Source: a virus. Taken from it: a stretch of DNA of 20,704 bases. Below the pieces are notes generated by a model that searched no databases, was not told where the DNA came from, and saw only the letters and a program-made list of their open reading frames with translations. Positions 12,998 to 20,704 of this stretch are shown one piece after another (positions within the stretch are counted from its first letter, which is position 1; each line of letters begins with the position of its first letter). Position numbers and translations under genes: made by a program. The stretch lies in the IMG/VR virus record IMGVR_UViG_3300009774_000303, positions 1 to 20,704 of that record; one strand, 5' to 3'.

Positions 12998-15900
12998 ATT
13001 CAACCTGCCTTTCAGTCAATTCAAAGACAGCGTTGGTTTTTTCAGTGGCTTCGTCTACGTCATAACCATCTATCAATAAATTTTGATAGATAGCAAGCCT
13101 TATATTTTGTTGTTTCTGGAAGTTTCTCTTCCAATCAGGACGCAATGCATTACGTATAGCGCTATCGATACTTACTGCTAGTTTTTCAGCTTTATCAAAA
13201 TAATCAAATAAAGCTCTTCTGGCTTCGCTATTTTTTACAGTATCCGGATAATCAGAGTTTTGCTCAGGATGCAAAATCGCTTGTGCAAGTTCCACAACTT
13301 GGCGCAGATATTCTTCATAACTCATTGCTTCAATTCGTCTCTGATCAATAATTATCTGAAGCATTTCTGACAGCTTGCCATAGTAAACTTTGTTAGCGGA
13401 CATCTTTTTGACGATTTCGTGTTGTAAGTTGTTTTCAATTATCTCCGCCTTAGCATTTTCACTTCCCGGAAGACCTTTCACTATTGCCTCAATTGGAGTT
13501 GTAGTCGTGCTATCTAATAACAACTCAACTAATGACATATTCCCAAGCTCACTTACAACCGTAGAATCCTCCGCACGAATGTAAGTATCAAGAATATAAC
13601 GCATATCAGCCTCATAAGGCTTTAGGTCAATGTAATCACAGCTTGCGAGTTTAATCATTTCTTTAATTTTATTGTAGCTGGAAATTTCATTTCTCAGTTT
13701 GTTCACTTGTATCTCTGAGTAGCCATAGTCACTCACAAGTTTATCGCTGCAATTTGCAAATGAACGAGTTAAAGAAGCGGTAAGAGTATATAAAATATCC
13801 CTGAGACCGGTATTTTCATCATCTTCACTATTCTCACCACAAAAGTAATCAATATAATCTGTGTCTTCTTTTGGTGAGTTTACATTTTCCAGCAACTCAG
13901 TAAGTGATGCAATCGCTCCCGCCATTTCAGATTTAGCCTCATCATAACGACCTTTGATAAGCCCTTCAACATCTTCCTTATCAAAGTCATCGAAAGCTTC
14001 AGCGGTATAGTCGGAGACCGCTACTTGAACATTACGGAATAAATCCATGTAGTCAACAATATAACCATAGTCTTTATCCTCACCGTCTGGTCTATTAACG
14101 CGACATATAGCTTGGAACAAATCATGATCACGCATAGATTTATCGATATATAAATAAGTTGCACTTGGTGCATCAAACCCAGTCAATAGTTTATCCACCA
14201 CAATAAGCAGTTTCATTTTAGCAGGTTCTTTCTTAAACTGTTCTTTTGCTTCTTTTTCAAATTCAGACAGTTTTTTACCTCTGAGCATCCGTTCATAAAT
14301 TGACTTCTTATATTCTTCTTCGCCTTCTTGGCTCAAGTCGCTCGTGGCTGTTCTGACGCTTGCAGTAGAGGGCTCATACGATGTGACAACAGCACATCTA
14401 CTAAAACCATTGCTCGTAAAGATATCCCAATATCTACAAGCTTCATAAATACTGTTAGCAACAAGCATTGCTGTGCCACGTTCATTTTTAAGGCGAGGTT
14501 TTAAGTTCATGTCAAAAATAATGTCGCCTGCAATTTTCTCAAGTCTTTGTCTTGAACTATATAATTTATTGATCGAAGTCCAACTTTGTTTTAACTGTGT
14601 CTTTGCCCTATCTGTAAGACCTAAAGTTTTATTATCAAACCACAAATCAACCTTGTCTTTATTCGATAAATCTTGGTCAACATCTCTAGCCTCATAGCGC
14701 AAATCAAGGACAACACCATCCGCAACACCCTCATCGAACTTATAAGTGTGAATGTATGGTCCAAAGGTTTCAAGACTGGTCGATTTATCTTTTTTAAGTA
14801 GTGGAGTTCCGGTAAAACCAATTAGCAAAGCTTCAGACATCAGTACTTTAACAGCTTCATGCAATTTACCTGAGTTTGTACGATGACATTCATCAATAAA
14901 AGCAATTATTTTTCCTTTTGCTCTAAAGTTAGCAGGCAGATCTTTTAGCAATTCTTTACGATACTGATCCACATCAGCTTGTTTACCTGCGTTATGTCCA
15001 TACTTATGAATCAAAGAACATATGATTGAATCATCATTTTTATTTAAGACATCTCTTAAATCAGCACTACTCTTTGTTCTTCTTACTTTCTCATTGACAT
15101 CAATAAACAAACTTTCTATTTGGTCATCAAGTTCGTCACGATCTGTAATGATTACCACTCGGCTATCTGCTACATTTTCTATAACCCATTTAGTAAGCCA
15201 AACCATAATCAGAGATTTACCAGATCCTTGCGTATTCCAGATAATCCCGCCTTCATTTGAATTAATCCTTTTTCTAGCGGCAACATTAGCGAAATATTGA
15301 TTATGTCTTGCAACTTTTTTTAAACCTGCATCGAAGATAATAAAGTTGTGAATCAACGAAAGGAATCTCTCTTTTTGGCAAAGGGAAATTACACCATCTC
15401 TTAACTTATTCTTTTCTTTTGATTGAATGCTCTTAACAGTTGCAGAAAGTTCATCCGTAGCTTTACTATCTTCTTTCCAATTCAGAAAAAATTTCTCAGG
15501 TGTTTCGATTGTTCCATACTTAAGCCCCTCTGCCTCATTACCTGCAAAAAGAAATTGTACAGTACTAAAGTAGTTATGAATATACTCCTTCTTTTGGTTC
15601 GTAAGATTTTGACGAATACCTTCGCCGATGCTTACACATGAGCGTTTTAACTCAAATATACCAAGAGCGATGCCATTTACAAACAACACCACATCAGGAC
15701 GTTTTTTTTCTATTTGATTGTAGCAAAGTACACTTACTTCTTCAGCAACATAAAAGTCGTTATTCTCTACATTATCCCAGTCGATATAGTGCACAGTTTG
15801 CCGATTTCTATTTTCATCTTTAACACCTTGTTTACCATAACGAAGAAGAGAATAAATCTCTTTATTGATTTGGTAGAGACTATCTGCTTGATTACTCGCC

Positions 15901-16112
15901 TTTGAAATAAGCTCAGTTACTGCTTTAGTAATTTGATCTTTCGTATATCCACGCTTTTCTAGATTCTTCTTTAGCAAATCCTCTTTAACAGGCGTATTGT
16001 CTTGATCCTCAAGGTTGCCAAGATACGTGTATCCTAAACCACCATCTTTCTCTTCTTCTACTAACCAGTGGAGAACTTTATTTTGTAGTTTTCTTTCTAA
16101 ATCAACAGACAT
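12987..16112 (-). CDS. hsdR: Type I restriction enzyme R subunit (translocase-nuclease)
   Basis: This 1041-residue HsdR has all expected parts. The nuclease domain has RPD (138-140) and ELK (154-156), the PD-(D/E)XK site. The motor has Walker A TQGSGKS (294-300), DECH (407-410), the GFTGTP motif and AICRVNRP motif VI. The C-terminal helical region that docks on the methylase follows. With HsdM and HsdS it cuts unmethylated DNA far from the recognition site, using ATP and S-adenosylmethionine. The ATG at 16112 was chosen because AGGGGGG lies upstream and it follows the hsdS stop by 13 bases; a longer frame up to 16145 would overlap hsdS and adds no conserved sequence. The frame is intact. Confidence 0.95.
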   Translation of the reverse strand: MSVDLERKLQNKVLHWLVEEEKDGGLGYTYLGNLEDQDNTPVKEDLLKKNLEKRGYTKDQITKAVTELISKASNQADSLYQINKEIYSLLRYGKQGVKDENRNRQTVHYIDWDNVENNDFYVAEEVSVLCYNQIEKKRPDVVLFVNGIALGIFELKRSCVSIGEGIRQNLTNQKKEYIHNYFSTVQFLFAGNEAEGLKYGTIETPEKFFLNWKEDSKATDELSATVKSIQSKEKNKLRDGVISLCQKERFLSLIHNFIIFDAGLKKVARHNQYFANVAARKRINSNEGGIIWNTQGSGKSLIMVWLTKWVIENVADSRVVIITDRDELDDQIESLFIDVNEKVRRTKSSADLRDVLNKNDDSIICSLIHKYGHNAGKQADVDQYRKELLKDLPANFRAKGKIIAFIDECHRTNSGKLHEAVKVLMSEALLIGFTGTPLLKKDKSTSLETFGPYIHTYKFDEGVADGVVLDLRYEARDVDQDLSNKDKVDLWFDNKTLGLTDRAKTQLKQSWTSINKLYSSRQRLEKIAGDIIFDMNLKPRLKNERGTAMLVANSIYEACRYWDIFTSNGFSRCAVVTSYEPSTASVRTATSDLSQEGEEEYKKSIYERMLRGKKLSEFEKEAKEQFKKEPAKMKLLIVVDKLLTGFDAPSATYLYIDKSMRDHDLFQAICRVNRPDGEDKDYGYIVDYMDLFRNVQVAVSDYTAEAFDDFDKEDVEGLIKGRYDEAKSEMAGAIASLTELLENVNSPKEDTDYIDYFCGENSEDDENTGLRDILYTLTASLTRSFANCSDKLVSDYGYSEIQVNKLRNEISSYNKIKEMIKLASCDYIDLKPYEADMRYILDTYIRAEDSTVVSELGNMSLVELLLDSTTTTPIEAIVKGLPGSENAKAEIIENNLQHEIVKKMSANKVYYGKLSEMLQIIIDQRRIEAMSYEEYLRQVVELAQAILHPEQNSDYPDTVKNSEARRALFDYFDKAEKLAVSIDSAIRNALRPDWKRNFQKQQNIRLAIYQNLLIDGYDVDEATEKTNAVFELTERQVEYDE

Positions 16113-16125
16113 AAGCTTAACCCCC

Positions 16126-17325
16126 CTATACTTTAAGACGCACACGACCAGTTAAAAGATCATCCATTGCACCATCTCTAATTTGAACCATTTTTGTTTT
16201 TTCAATTTCGAGTAATTTAATATCTTCATCCATCTCATATAGAATTGATGAAATGGCTTGTTGTTCTTTGACATTAACAGGGATACATAATTCAGTTTCG
16301 CCTATTGATTTTTTAGAAATTGAAGAAACCTTAATACCTGTTACATAAGGCAATAGCTGATCATGGTAGCAATTTGAATTGATATAGTAGCCCAAGAAAC
16401 CAAATGCTGTTGGATAATTAGGTCTGCAAGCCATCGTATGCAGACCACTTACAATAGGCATATTTATATCGCCAATTTGCACTGCTTTCCCTACAACATC
16501 ATCTTCAGCTGTATCAGCGATAATAATATCGTTCTTTTTAAGGAAATGTCTTTTATTTAAATTAGAAGTATCAATAATCCTTGGAATATGATCTTTTTCA
16601 GTTAAAACGCATCCATATTTTGTTAAAATGTCACCGTAATGAATGTTCCCTACTGCCCCCCTTTCAGAGAGCCGTTCTCGTGAATATGTGTTTGTAGGTA
16701 GTAGTGTGAAATACTGATTAAATGGTATTTTCTCCCACTGTCCTTTAAATCCACCAAGCCTTGTTCTACCACTTAGAAGATCCTCTAAAGCACCGATACG
16801 GATTGCAATTTTCTTATCGATTAATTTAGTTAGATTATCAATGTGTTCATCAAAATCTGATAATACCGTGGCTATAGCTTGTTGTTCCTTGGAATGAATC
16901 AATGGGACTTTATATTCTTCGGTTACAGGTAGTGAAATCTGAGGAAAAGAACTTCTTCCATCACCGGCATTTCTAAAATAATCAACATTATACTTAAGAT
17001 AGTAAAAAAGAAATTTTACAGCATATAAATCAGCTGACGTATATCCCCACATCTCATTTTTAAAAGTACAAGGTTCATCGCAATATATAAAATCTATCAC
17101 TCCTCTAGATTGAACTATTACCACTGGAACATTTACAATATTAGCATCAGGCAAATCAGATAGATTCGCTTTGATTTCTGTTGCTCCTCCAGCAAAAACT
17201 CTTATAGATCCAGTAGAAGATTTAATTCTGTGCATTTTTTCAGCTGTTATAGGAGTCCCCTTTACGCGCCTATAAATTTCCTTTATTTCGCTATACTCGA
17301 TTATATCTCCAGGATAAGCTACCAT
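16126..17325 (-). CDS. hsdS: Type I restriction specificity subunit
   Basis: This 399-residue HsdS sets the recognition sequence. It has two target-recognition domains, each followed by a conserved helix. The first helix region reads QQAIATVLSDFDEHIDNLTK...ALEDLLSGRTRL and the second QQAISSILYEMDEDIKLLEIE...AMDDLLTGRVRL; their similarity shows the internal repeat. The first recognition domain includes VPVVIVQSRGVIDFIYCDEP and the second YGDILTKYGCVLTEKDHIPR. The ATG at 17325 overlaps the hsdM stop as ATGGTAG, giving coupled translation; an upstream start at 17373 would overlap hsdM further and looks unneeded. The bipartite DNA target cannot be derived from the sequence. Confidence 0.93.
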   Translation of the reverse strand: MVAYPGDIIEYSEIKEIYRRVKGTPITAEKMHRIKSSTGSIRVFAGGATEIKANLSDLPDANIVNVPVVIVQSRGVIDFIYCDEPCTFKNEMWGYTSADLYAVKFLFYYLKYNVDYFRNAGDGRSSFPQISLPVTEEYKVPLIHSKEQQAIATVLSDFDEHIDNLTKLIDKKIAIRIGALEDLLSGRTRLGGFKGQWEKIPFNQYFTLLPTNTYSRERLSERGAVGNIHYGDILTKYGCVLTEKDHIPRIIDTSNLNKRHFLKKNDIIIADTAEDDVVGKAVQIGDINMPIVSGLHTMACRPNYPTAFGFLGYYINSNCYHDQLLPYVTGIKVSSISKKSIGETELCIPVNVKEQQAISSILYEMDEDIKLLEIEKTKMVQIRDGAMDDLLTGRVRLKV

Positions 17326-19991
17326 TTGTACCCCATCCTTTCCAACGCAGACTTCACCTTTTCTTTTGAACAATCTGTTTTTTCTTCAATTTCACTTAAA
17401 GTATGCTCATATCGTTTTGCAATTAAAACCACTCTTGAAGCAAGGAAGTTAATTACTTGGTCTACTTCTTTCGTGACATCACTCTCCAGTCTTGCCATCC
17501 ACTTCTCATCAAATAATAAGTGTTTGATTTCATCAATTGTAAGCTCATCGTACTTAGCAAGCACCAAATCATCAAGAGCCTTTTCCGCTTCCTCTTTTTC
17601 TGTCATCTTAGTTTGATATGTGATTAAAGCATTATATTCATCTACATAAATAGCAGGCATTATTGCATTTAAGTTTGCCTCCTTTAATGCAGTTCTTAAT
17701 TTAGTTTTACCAAATGAACCATTCTTGTTTCTAAGCTCATAAGCGTTCAACTCACTATTGGATATTACGATTTTCTCCATATCAGTTGTATTACCCACAT
17801 CAAACAACTCGATTAGCATTGTAATGTCGCTTATTACTGGTGATGTCTTTTTACTTTCAAGTTCCTTAATCTGCTTTGTAAGATTTGTTTTAGGAATACC
17901 ATCACCTTTTTCATTCAAGGCATTTACAAGTAATCCTTCATCACCAGATTCTTCTTTCCGCATTTCATCAAGTTCAGATTCAAGCGAATCCGCTTTTTCA
18001 CTCAACTCATTAAGAGCCAATGATTCATCTTCAAAATACACACGCTCAATGATATTTCTCGGAATTAAAGCACCTTCAAACGACTTCATTTTTGATGTAT
18101 CATCAACCTTTATTTCTTCTCCACTTTCATCTTTTGCTTTTTTTTGAGCGTACACATATTCAATCTCGCGACCAGCTTCATATCCGCTAGCCTTTATTAT
18201 ATACACATCATCTTGCATTTTCTCATTCCAGTAATTAAGTAATGAGTCATATACATCATAGTTATCTAATAGCTGTGTTGTTTCAAAACTACTCAGCATC
18301 TCAAAGCCTATGTTACGAATTCGTTCTTTTGGATTAGTATTTACATTTAAATTTAGCAGAGAATTTTTTACTGAACTTCTCCAAGTTCCGAACAGCTCAC
18401 CACACTCGTTTTCTTTTTCATTTTTGATATTTTCATCCTCAGAAATAGCTGTTTCTATTTCGTCTGGTGACATAACAAGTTTAAAGACATTGTGCTCTTC
18501 ATTAATACAGGTAAATATCTCTTTTTTTAATTCCGGCGATATTCTCCACAGTTTTTCTATCGAATTTATGTCAACCCCTGGTACTCCTCCCTTTAGATGT
18601 GATGCAATATTTTGCGGTAATGAATCATCAATCTTTTGGATATAACGAGGCACATTTAAGTTTCCATCATTCTCTTCCATGATTTCTTTATAAGTAATAA
18701 AGCGGGAGTATCCTTTAATCTCTTCTTTATTGATAAAAGTTTGTACTACTTTCTCTATATCTTGTTCGCGAAGACGGTTCTTGTTTCCATCTTTCATAAA
18801 TCCTTTGCTTGCATCAATCATAAAGATACCTTCGCGTTCAGCAGCATTCTCTTTATCGATTAGAATAATACTAGCAGGGATTCCCGTTCCGAAAAATAAG
18901 TTTGCAGGCAACCCAACGATACCTTTAATATACCGCTTATCAAGAACTGCCTTTCTAATAGTTTCTTCGGAGTTAGGTCTAGATAGAACACCGTGAGGCA
19001 AAATAATACCTGCCTTGCCACTATGGCTCTCCAATGCTTTTAGGACATGTAAAAACCAGGCATAATCACCATTTTTCTCTGGTGGGATTCCATAGCCATC
19101 AAATCTTTTGAATTTATCCTCAGTTACCTTAATTCCATCAGTCCAATCCTTATCAGAAAATGGCGGATTCATTACTATAAAGTCAAATTTCTTAAGCTCA
19201 CCAAAATCATCCTTATACGCTGGACTTGCTAATGTATTGCCACTTTTGATTTCGCCTGTACCCTTATTATGTAGTATAAAGTTCATCTTTGCTAAACCCG
19301 CCGTATCAGGGTATTTTTCTTGGCCAAATATTGTGACGATAGAATCTCCATTTTCATCCGTAGGAGCTTCATCAGCTGCACGAATTAATAGTGATCCACT
19401 CCCCGCTGCAGGATCGTGAATCGTCCATTTCTTACCTGTCTCCTGCTTAATATCACCTATACCAATAAGTCTAGCGATAATACGTGATACCTCGCTAGGT
19501 GTGTAAAATTGTCCCTTACTCTTACCTGACTCCTGAGCAAACTTCATCATGAAGTATTCATAAGCGTCTCCAATGATGTCATCTCCACTGGCTCTATTAC
19601 TCTTAAAGTCAATCGCAGGATTTTGGAATATAGCAATAAGCCCAGAGACCTTATCCACTAGTTCCTTACCCGATCCTAGCTCATCAGGGTTATTAAAACT
19701 TACATCAGGCAAAGACCCTTGAAGACGGTTTTCTTCTAAGAATTTTTGGATGATTTTATCTACTCTTTCACCAACATCACTTTTGCCCTTTGCAGCAATC
19801 AAATCATCAAATGATGCACCCTCATTCACCTTAAATTCAGCGAATCGCTGACCCTTGTATCTATCAGATACGTATTTAAAAAATAAAAGAACAAGTACAT
19901 AATCTTTGTATCTTGACGGTTCAACTCCACCTCTTAATTTATTGCATGCATCCCATAGAAGGGAATACAATTCTGATTTTTTCACAGCCAT
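17319..19991 (-). CDS. hsdM: Type I modification methyltransferase subunit, long form
   Basis: This 890-residue HsdM starts with the family N-terminus (SELYSLLWDACNKLRGGVEPSRYKDYVLVLLFFKYVSDRY) cut here as two known helices. GQFYTPSEVSRIIARLI precedes motif I DPAAGSGSLL (193-202), and motif IV is NPPF (275-278), so it is an N6-adenine methylase using S-adenosylmethionine. GIPASIILIDKE and GIFMIDASKGF complete the catalytic domain to about residue 480. About 400 more residues follow, longer than the roughly 500-550 total of classical HsdM, and end in a possible winged-helix-like segment (LSEIEEKTDCSKEKVKSALE). The ATG at 19991 has AAAGAGGT upstream. hsdS starts inside its last codons. Confidence 0.95.
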   Translation of the reverse strand: MAVKKSELYSLLWDACNKLRGGVEPSRYKDYVLVLLFFKYVSDRYKGQRFAEFKVNEGASFDDLIAAKGKSDVGERVDKIIQKFLEENRLQGSLPDVSFNNPDELGSGKELVDKVSGLIAIFQNPAIDFKSNRASGDDIIGDAYEYFMMKFAQESGKSKGQFYTPSEVSRIIARLIGIGDIKQETGKKWTIHDPAAGSGSLLIRAADEAPTDENGDSIVTIFGQEKYPDTAGLAKMNFILHNKGTGEIKSGNTLASPAYKDDFGELKKFDFIVMNPPFSDKDWTDGIKVTEDKFKRFDGYGIPPEKNGDYAWFLHVLKALESHSGKAGIILPHGVLSRPNSEETIRKAVLDKRYIKGIVGLPANLFFGTGIPASIILIDKENAAEREGIFMIDASKGFMKDGNKNRLREQDIEKVVQTFINKEEIKGYSRFITYKEIMEENDGNLNVPRYIQKIDDSLPQNIASHLKGGVPGVDINSIEKLWRISPELKKEIFTCINEEHNVFKLVMSPDEIETAISEDENIKNEKENECGELFGTWRSSVKNSLLNLNVNTNPKERIRNIGFEMLSSFETTQLLDNYDVYDSLLNYWNEKMQDDVYIIKASGYEAGREIEYVYAQKKAKDESGEEIKVDDTSKMKSFEGALIPRNIIERVYFEDESLALNELSEKADSLESELDEMRKEESGDEGLLVNALNEKGDGIPKTNLTKQIKELESKKTSPVISDITMLIELFDVGNTTDMEKIVISNSELNAYELRNKNGSFGKTKLRTALKEANLNAIMPAIYVDEYNALITYQTKMTEKEEAEKALDDLVLAKYDELTIDEIKHLLFDEKWMARLESDVTKEVDQVINFLASRVVLIAKRYEHTLSEIEEKTDCSKEKVKSALERMGYKW

Positions 19992-20017
19992 TCATTTAAC
20001 CTCTTTCATTAATTTTT

Positions 20018-20230
20018 TTAATATTCTGTAATATCAATTCCTGCTTTCAATAACCTTTCATATCTCTCGTGAGAAATAAGAACAGCCACAGGCTTTCCGT
20101 TTTTCAACACAAAAGCAGTTTTATCCTCATCAGATAATCCAGTGATTAGCTTTGAAGATTGCCCTTTTAAAAAATCAGACATATTATAGAATTCCATTGG
20201 CTGTTTCTGAGCTTTATCCTCATTTACCAT
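20018..20230 (-). CDS. Phd/YefM-like antitoxin-type protein, no toxin partner seen
   Basis: This 70-residue protein resembles Phd/YefM antitoxins. The segment MSDFLKGQSSKLI is followed by AFVLKNGKPVAVLISHERYERLL, where the NGKP-x-AVLIS-x-xxYE pattern is the family signature. The start is ATG at 20230 with GGGTG five bases upstream; a GTG at 20242 is possible. No toxin gene lies beside it; hsdM begins 26 bases after its stop. Phd-type proteins bind DNA, so it may act as an autoregulator of the restriction operon. It is the first gene after the operon promoter. That regulatory role is inferred from position. Confidence 0.75.
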   Translation of the reverse strand: MVNEDKAQKQPMEFYNMSDFLKGQSSKLITGLSDEDKTAFVLKNGKPVAVLISHERYERLLKAGIDITEY

Positions 20231-20266
20231 ATCTACACCCACTTTTTAATTTTTCTTTTCCTATCA

Positions 20267-20295
20267 ATTTTATCACATTAGTGCTTTTATTTGAA
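20267..20295 (-). promoter_or_regulatory. Promoter of the restriction-modification operon
   Basis: On the minus strand TTCAAA (20295-20290) is followed after 17 bases by TAAAAT (20272-20267), with TG one base before it as an extended -10 element. This matches a vegetative sigma-A promoter well. Transcription would begin about 30 bases before the ATG of the Phd-like gene and can read through all six genes. Confidence 0.6.
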
Positions 20296-20459
20296 CTCTA
20301 ATTTATACTTAAAAAGTAATTACTATTAATACCTATTTTCAATTATTACAACCATGTTATCAACTCACCTCATTTTCGACAGTAATCATGTCAACTCATA
20401 AGCACTAAAGTAATTCTCCCATCTCAGCCTCATGCCTTGTGAGTTCTGGATAAATCCCC

Positions 20460-20514
20460 ACAAAGCAAAAACCGTGATTGTCCTTCCGGCTTAAAGCTAG
20501 ATCTCAAACCACGG
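20460..20514 (-). terminator. Intrinsic terminator for transcription entering from the right
   Basis: The minus-strand RNA can pair CCGTGGTTTG (20514-20505) with CAATCACGG (20480-20472), using one G-U pair and one bulged base, and TTTTTGCTTT follows. This fits an intrinsic terminator protecting the restriction operon promoter from upstream transcription. Confidence 0.5.
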
Positions 20515-20553
20515 AAAGCCTTTATTTACTCACCTTTTGTACTATTAATTATC

Positions 20554-20618
20554 CACCCTTGACATCAATACTACTGTCTCAACGTGGCTCGAGTTGGTGG
20601 CATTGATGTCTAGGGGTG
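20554..20618. repeat. Long imperfect inverted repeat
   Basis: GACATCAAT (20561-20569) pairs perfectly with ATTGATGTC (20602-20610). The flanks CACCC and GGGGTG extend the stem past a mismatch and a one-base bulge. The loop contains a smaller CAAC/GTTG dyad. It is not followed by a U-run on either strand, so it is unlikely to be a terminator. Confidence 0.6.
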
Positions 20619-20661
20619 AATTTTGAACCATACGTATGAGGGAACATGTCAATATGAACCA
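20616..20661. mobile_element. Possible IS21-family end, two TGAACCA repeats
   Basis: GTGAATTTTGAACCA (20616-20630) and TGTCAATATGAACCA (20647-20661) are direct repeats 31 bases apart. IS21-family elements carry multiple end repeats of the TGTCAA...TGAACC kind. No transposase reading is visible before the window ends, so this is only a suggestion of an insertion-sequence end. Confidence 0.35.
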
Positions 20662-20704
20662 CATTATGCTATTAGGTGTGTGAAAACAATTAGCACGGCA
20701 TGGA

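Larger units (their letters stand above)
20243..20704. other. Non-coding right edge upstream of restriction operon
   Basis: Apart from the promoter, this stretch has no supported gene. It contains two TCAACTCA words about 30 bases apart (near 20360 and 20391), a terminator-like hairpin (20460-20514), a long dyad (20554-20618) and two TGAACCA repeats (20616-20661). The mix suggests the edge of an insertion sequence or integrated element joined to the restriction island. Confidence 0.45.

Noticed and set aside
20018-20230. Complete toxin-antitoxin pair
   Set aside because: Only the antitoxin-like protein is visible; the next gene in either direction is not a toxin.
20400-20530. Minus-strand reading with a plausible peptide upstream of the restriction operon
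   Set aside because: It has no start codon or ribosome site, is short, and overlaps a terminator-like hairpin.

Overview
All recognisable genes in this window lie on the minus strand, so transcription reads from high to low coordinates. Strong Shine-Dalgarno boxes (AAGGAGGT type), frequent TTG/GTG starts, tight ATGA/GTGA overlaps and the gene families present point to a low-to-mid GC Firmicute, probably a Clostridia/Lachnospiraceae-like gut anaerobe. This is inference; no rRNA or housekeeping marker is present. The window joins a tailed-phage (prophage) replication and packaging segment to an AT-richer Type I restriction-modification island.

In order of transcription, the right edge (20704 to about 20300) is non-coding. 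It holds a strong dyad, an intrinsic terminator for transcription entering from the right, and two short repeats resembling IS21-family ends. A good promoter (20267-20295) then serves a six-gene operon: a Phd/YefM-like antitoxin-type protein, hsdM, hsdS, hsdR, a YgjP/DUF45 zinc peptidase and an ImmA/IrrE-type zinc peptidase. The operon ends at an intrinsic terminator at 10628-10650. The R, M and S subunits all look intact.

After a structured 370-bp gap (10310-10680) comes a phage/mobile-element early block: a sigma-70-like factor (9782-10309), a BRO-N/KilAC antirepressor, a DUF4406 protein, a PD-(D/E)XK protein, a VapE-type primase-helicase, a dyad-rich intergenic region, a VRR-NUC nuclease, a SNF2 helicase broken in its Walker A motif by a 5-bp tandem duplication, a small unknown protein and a sigma-region-4-like late regulator. 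A likely late promoter with three helically phased upstream repeats, plus a terminator-like leader, precedes the packaging genes: HNH endonuclease, P27-type small terminase, an S-adenosylmethionine synthetase, and a ParB-domain DNA methyltransferase cut by the left edge. No integrase, CI-type repressor, large terminase or structural gene is visible, so the element extends beyond the window.

The points most worth a second look are: (1) a four-segment RNA fold before the antirepressor, with three mutually exclusive hairpins, the last sequestering its ribosome-binding site, and a second SD-sequestering hairpin before the sigma gene; (2) the Type I R-M operon carrying two different HExxH metallopeptidases and an antitoxin-like leading gene; (3) the SNF2 Walker A duplication; (4) the phased repeats and leader of the probable late promoter; (5) the large inverted-repeat cluster between vapE and the VRR-NUC gene; and (6) a phage-borne MetK next to a methyltransferase in an element that also carries SAM-dependent restriction.
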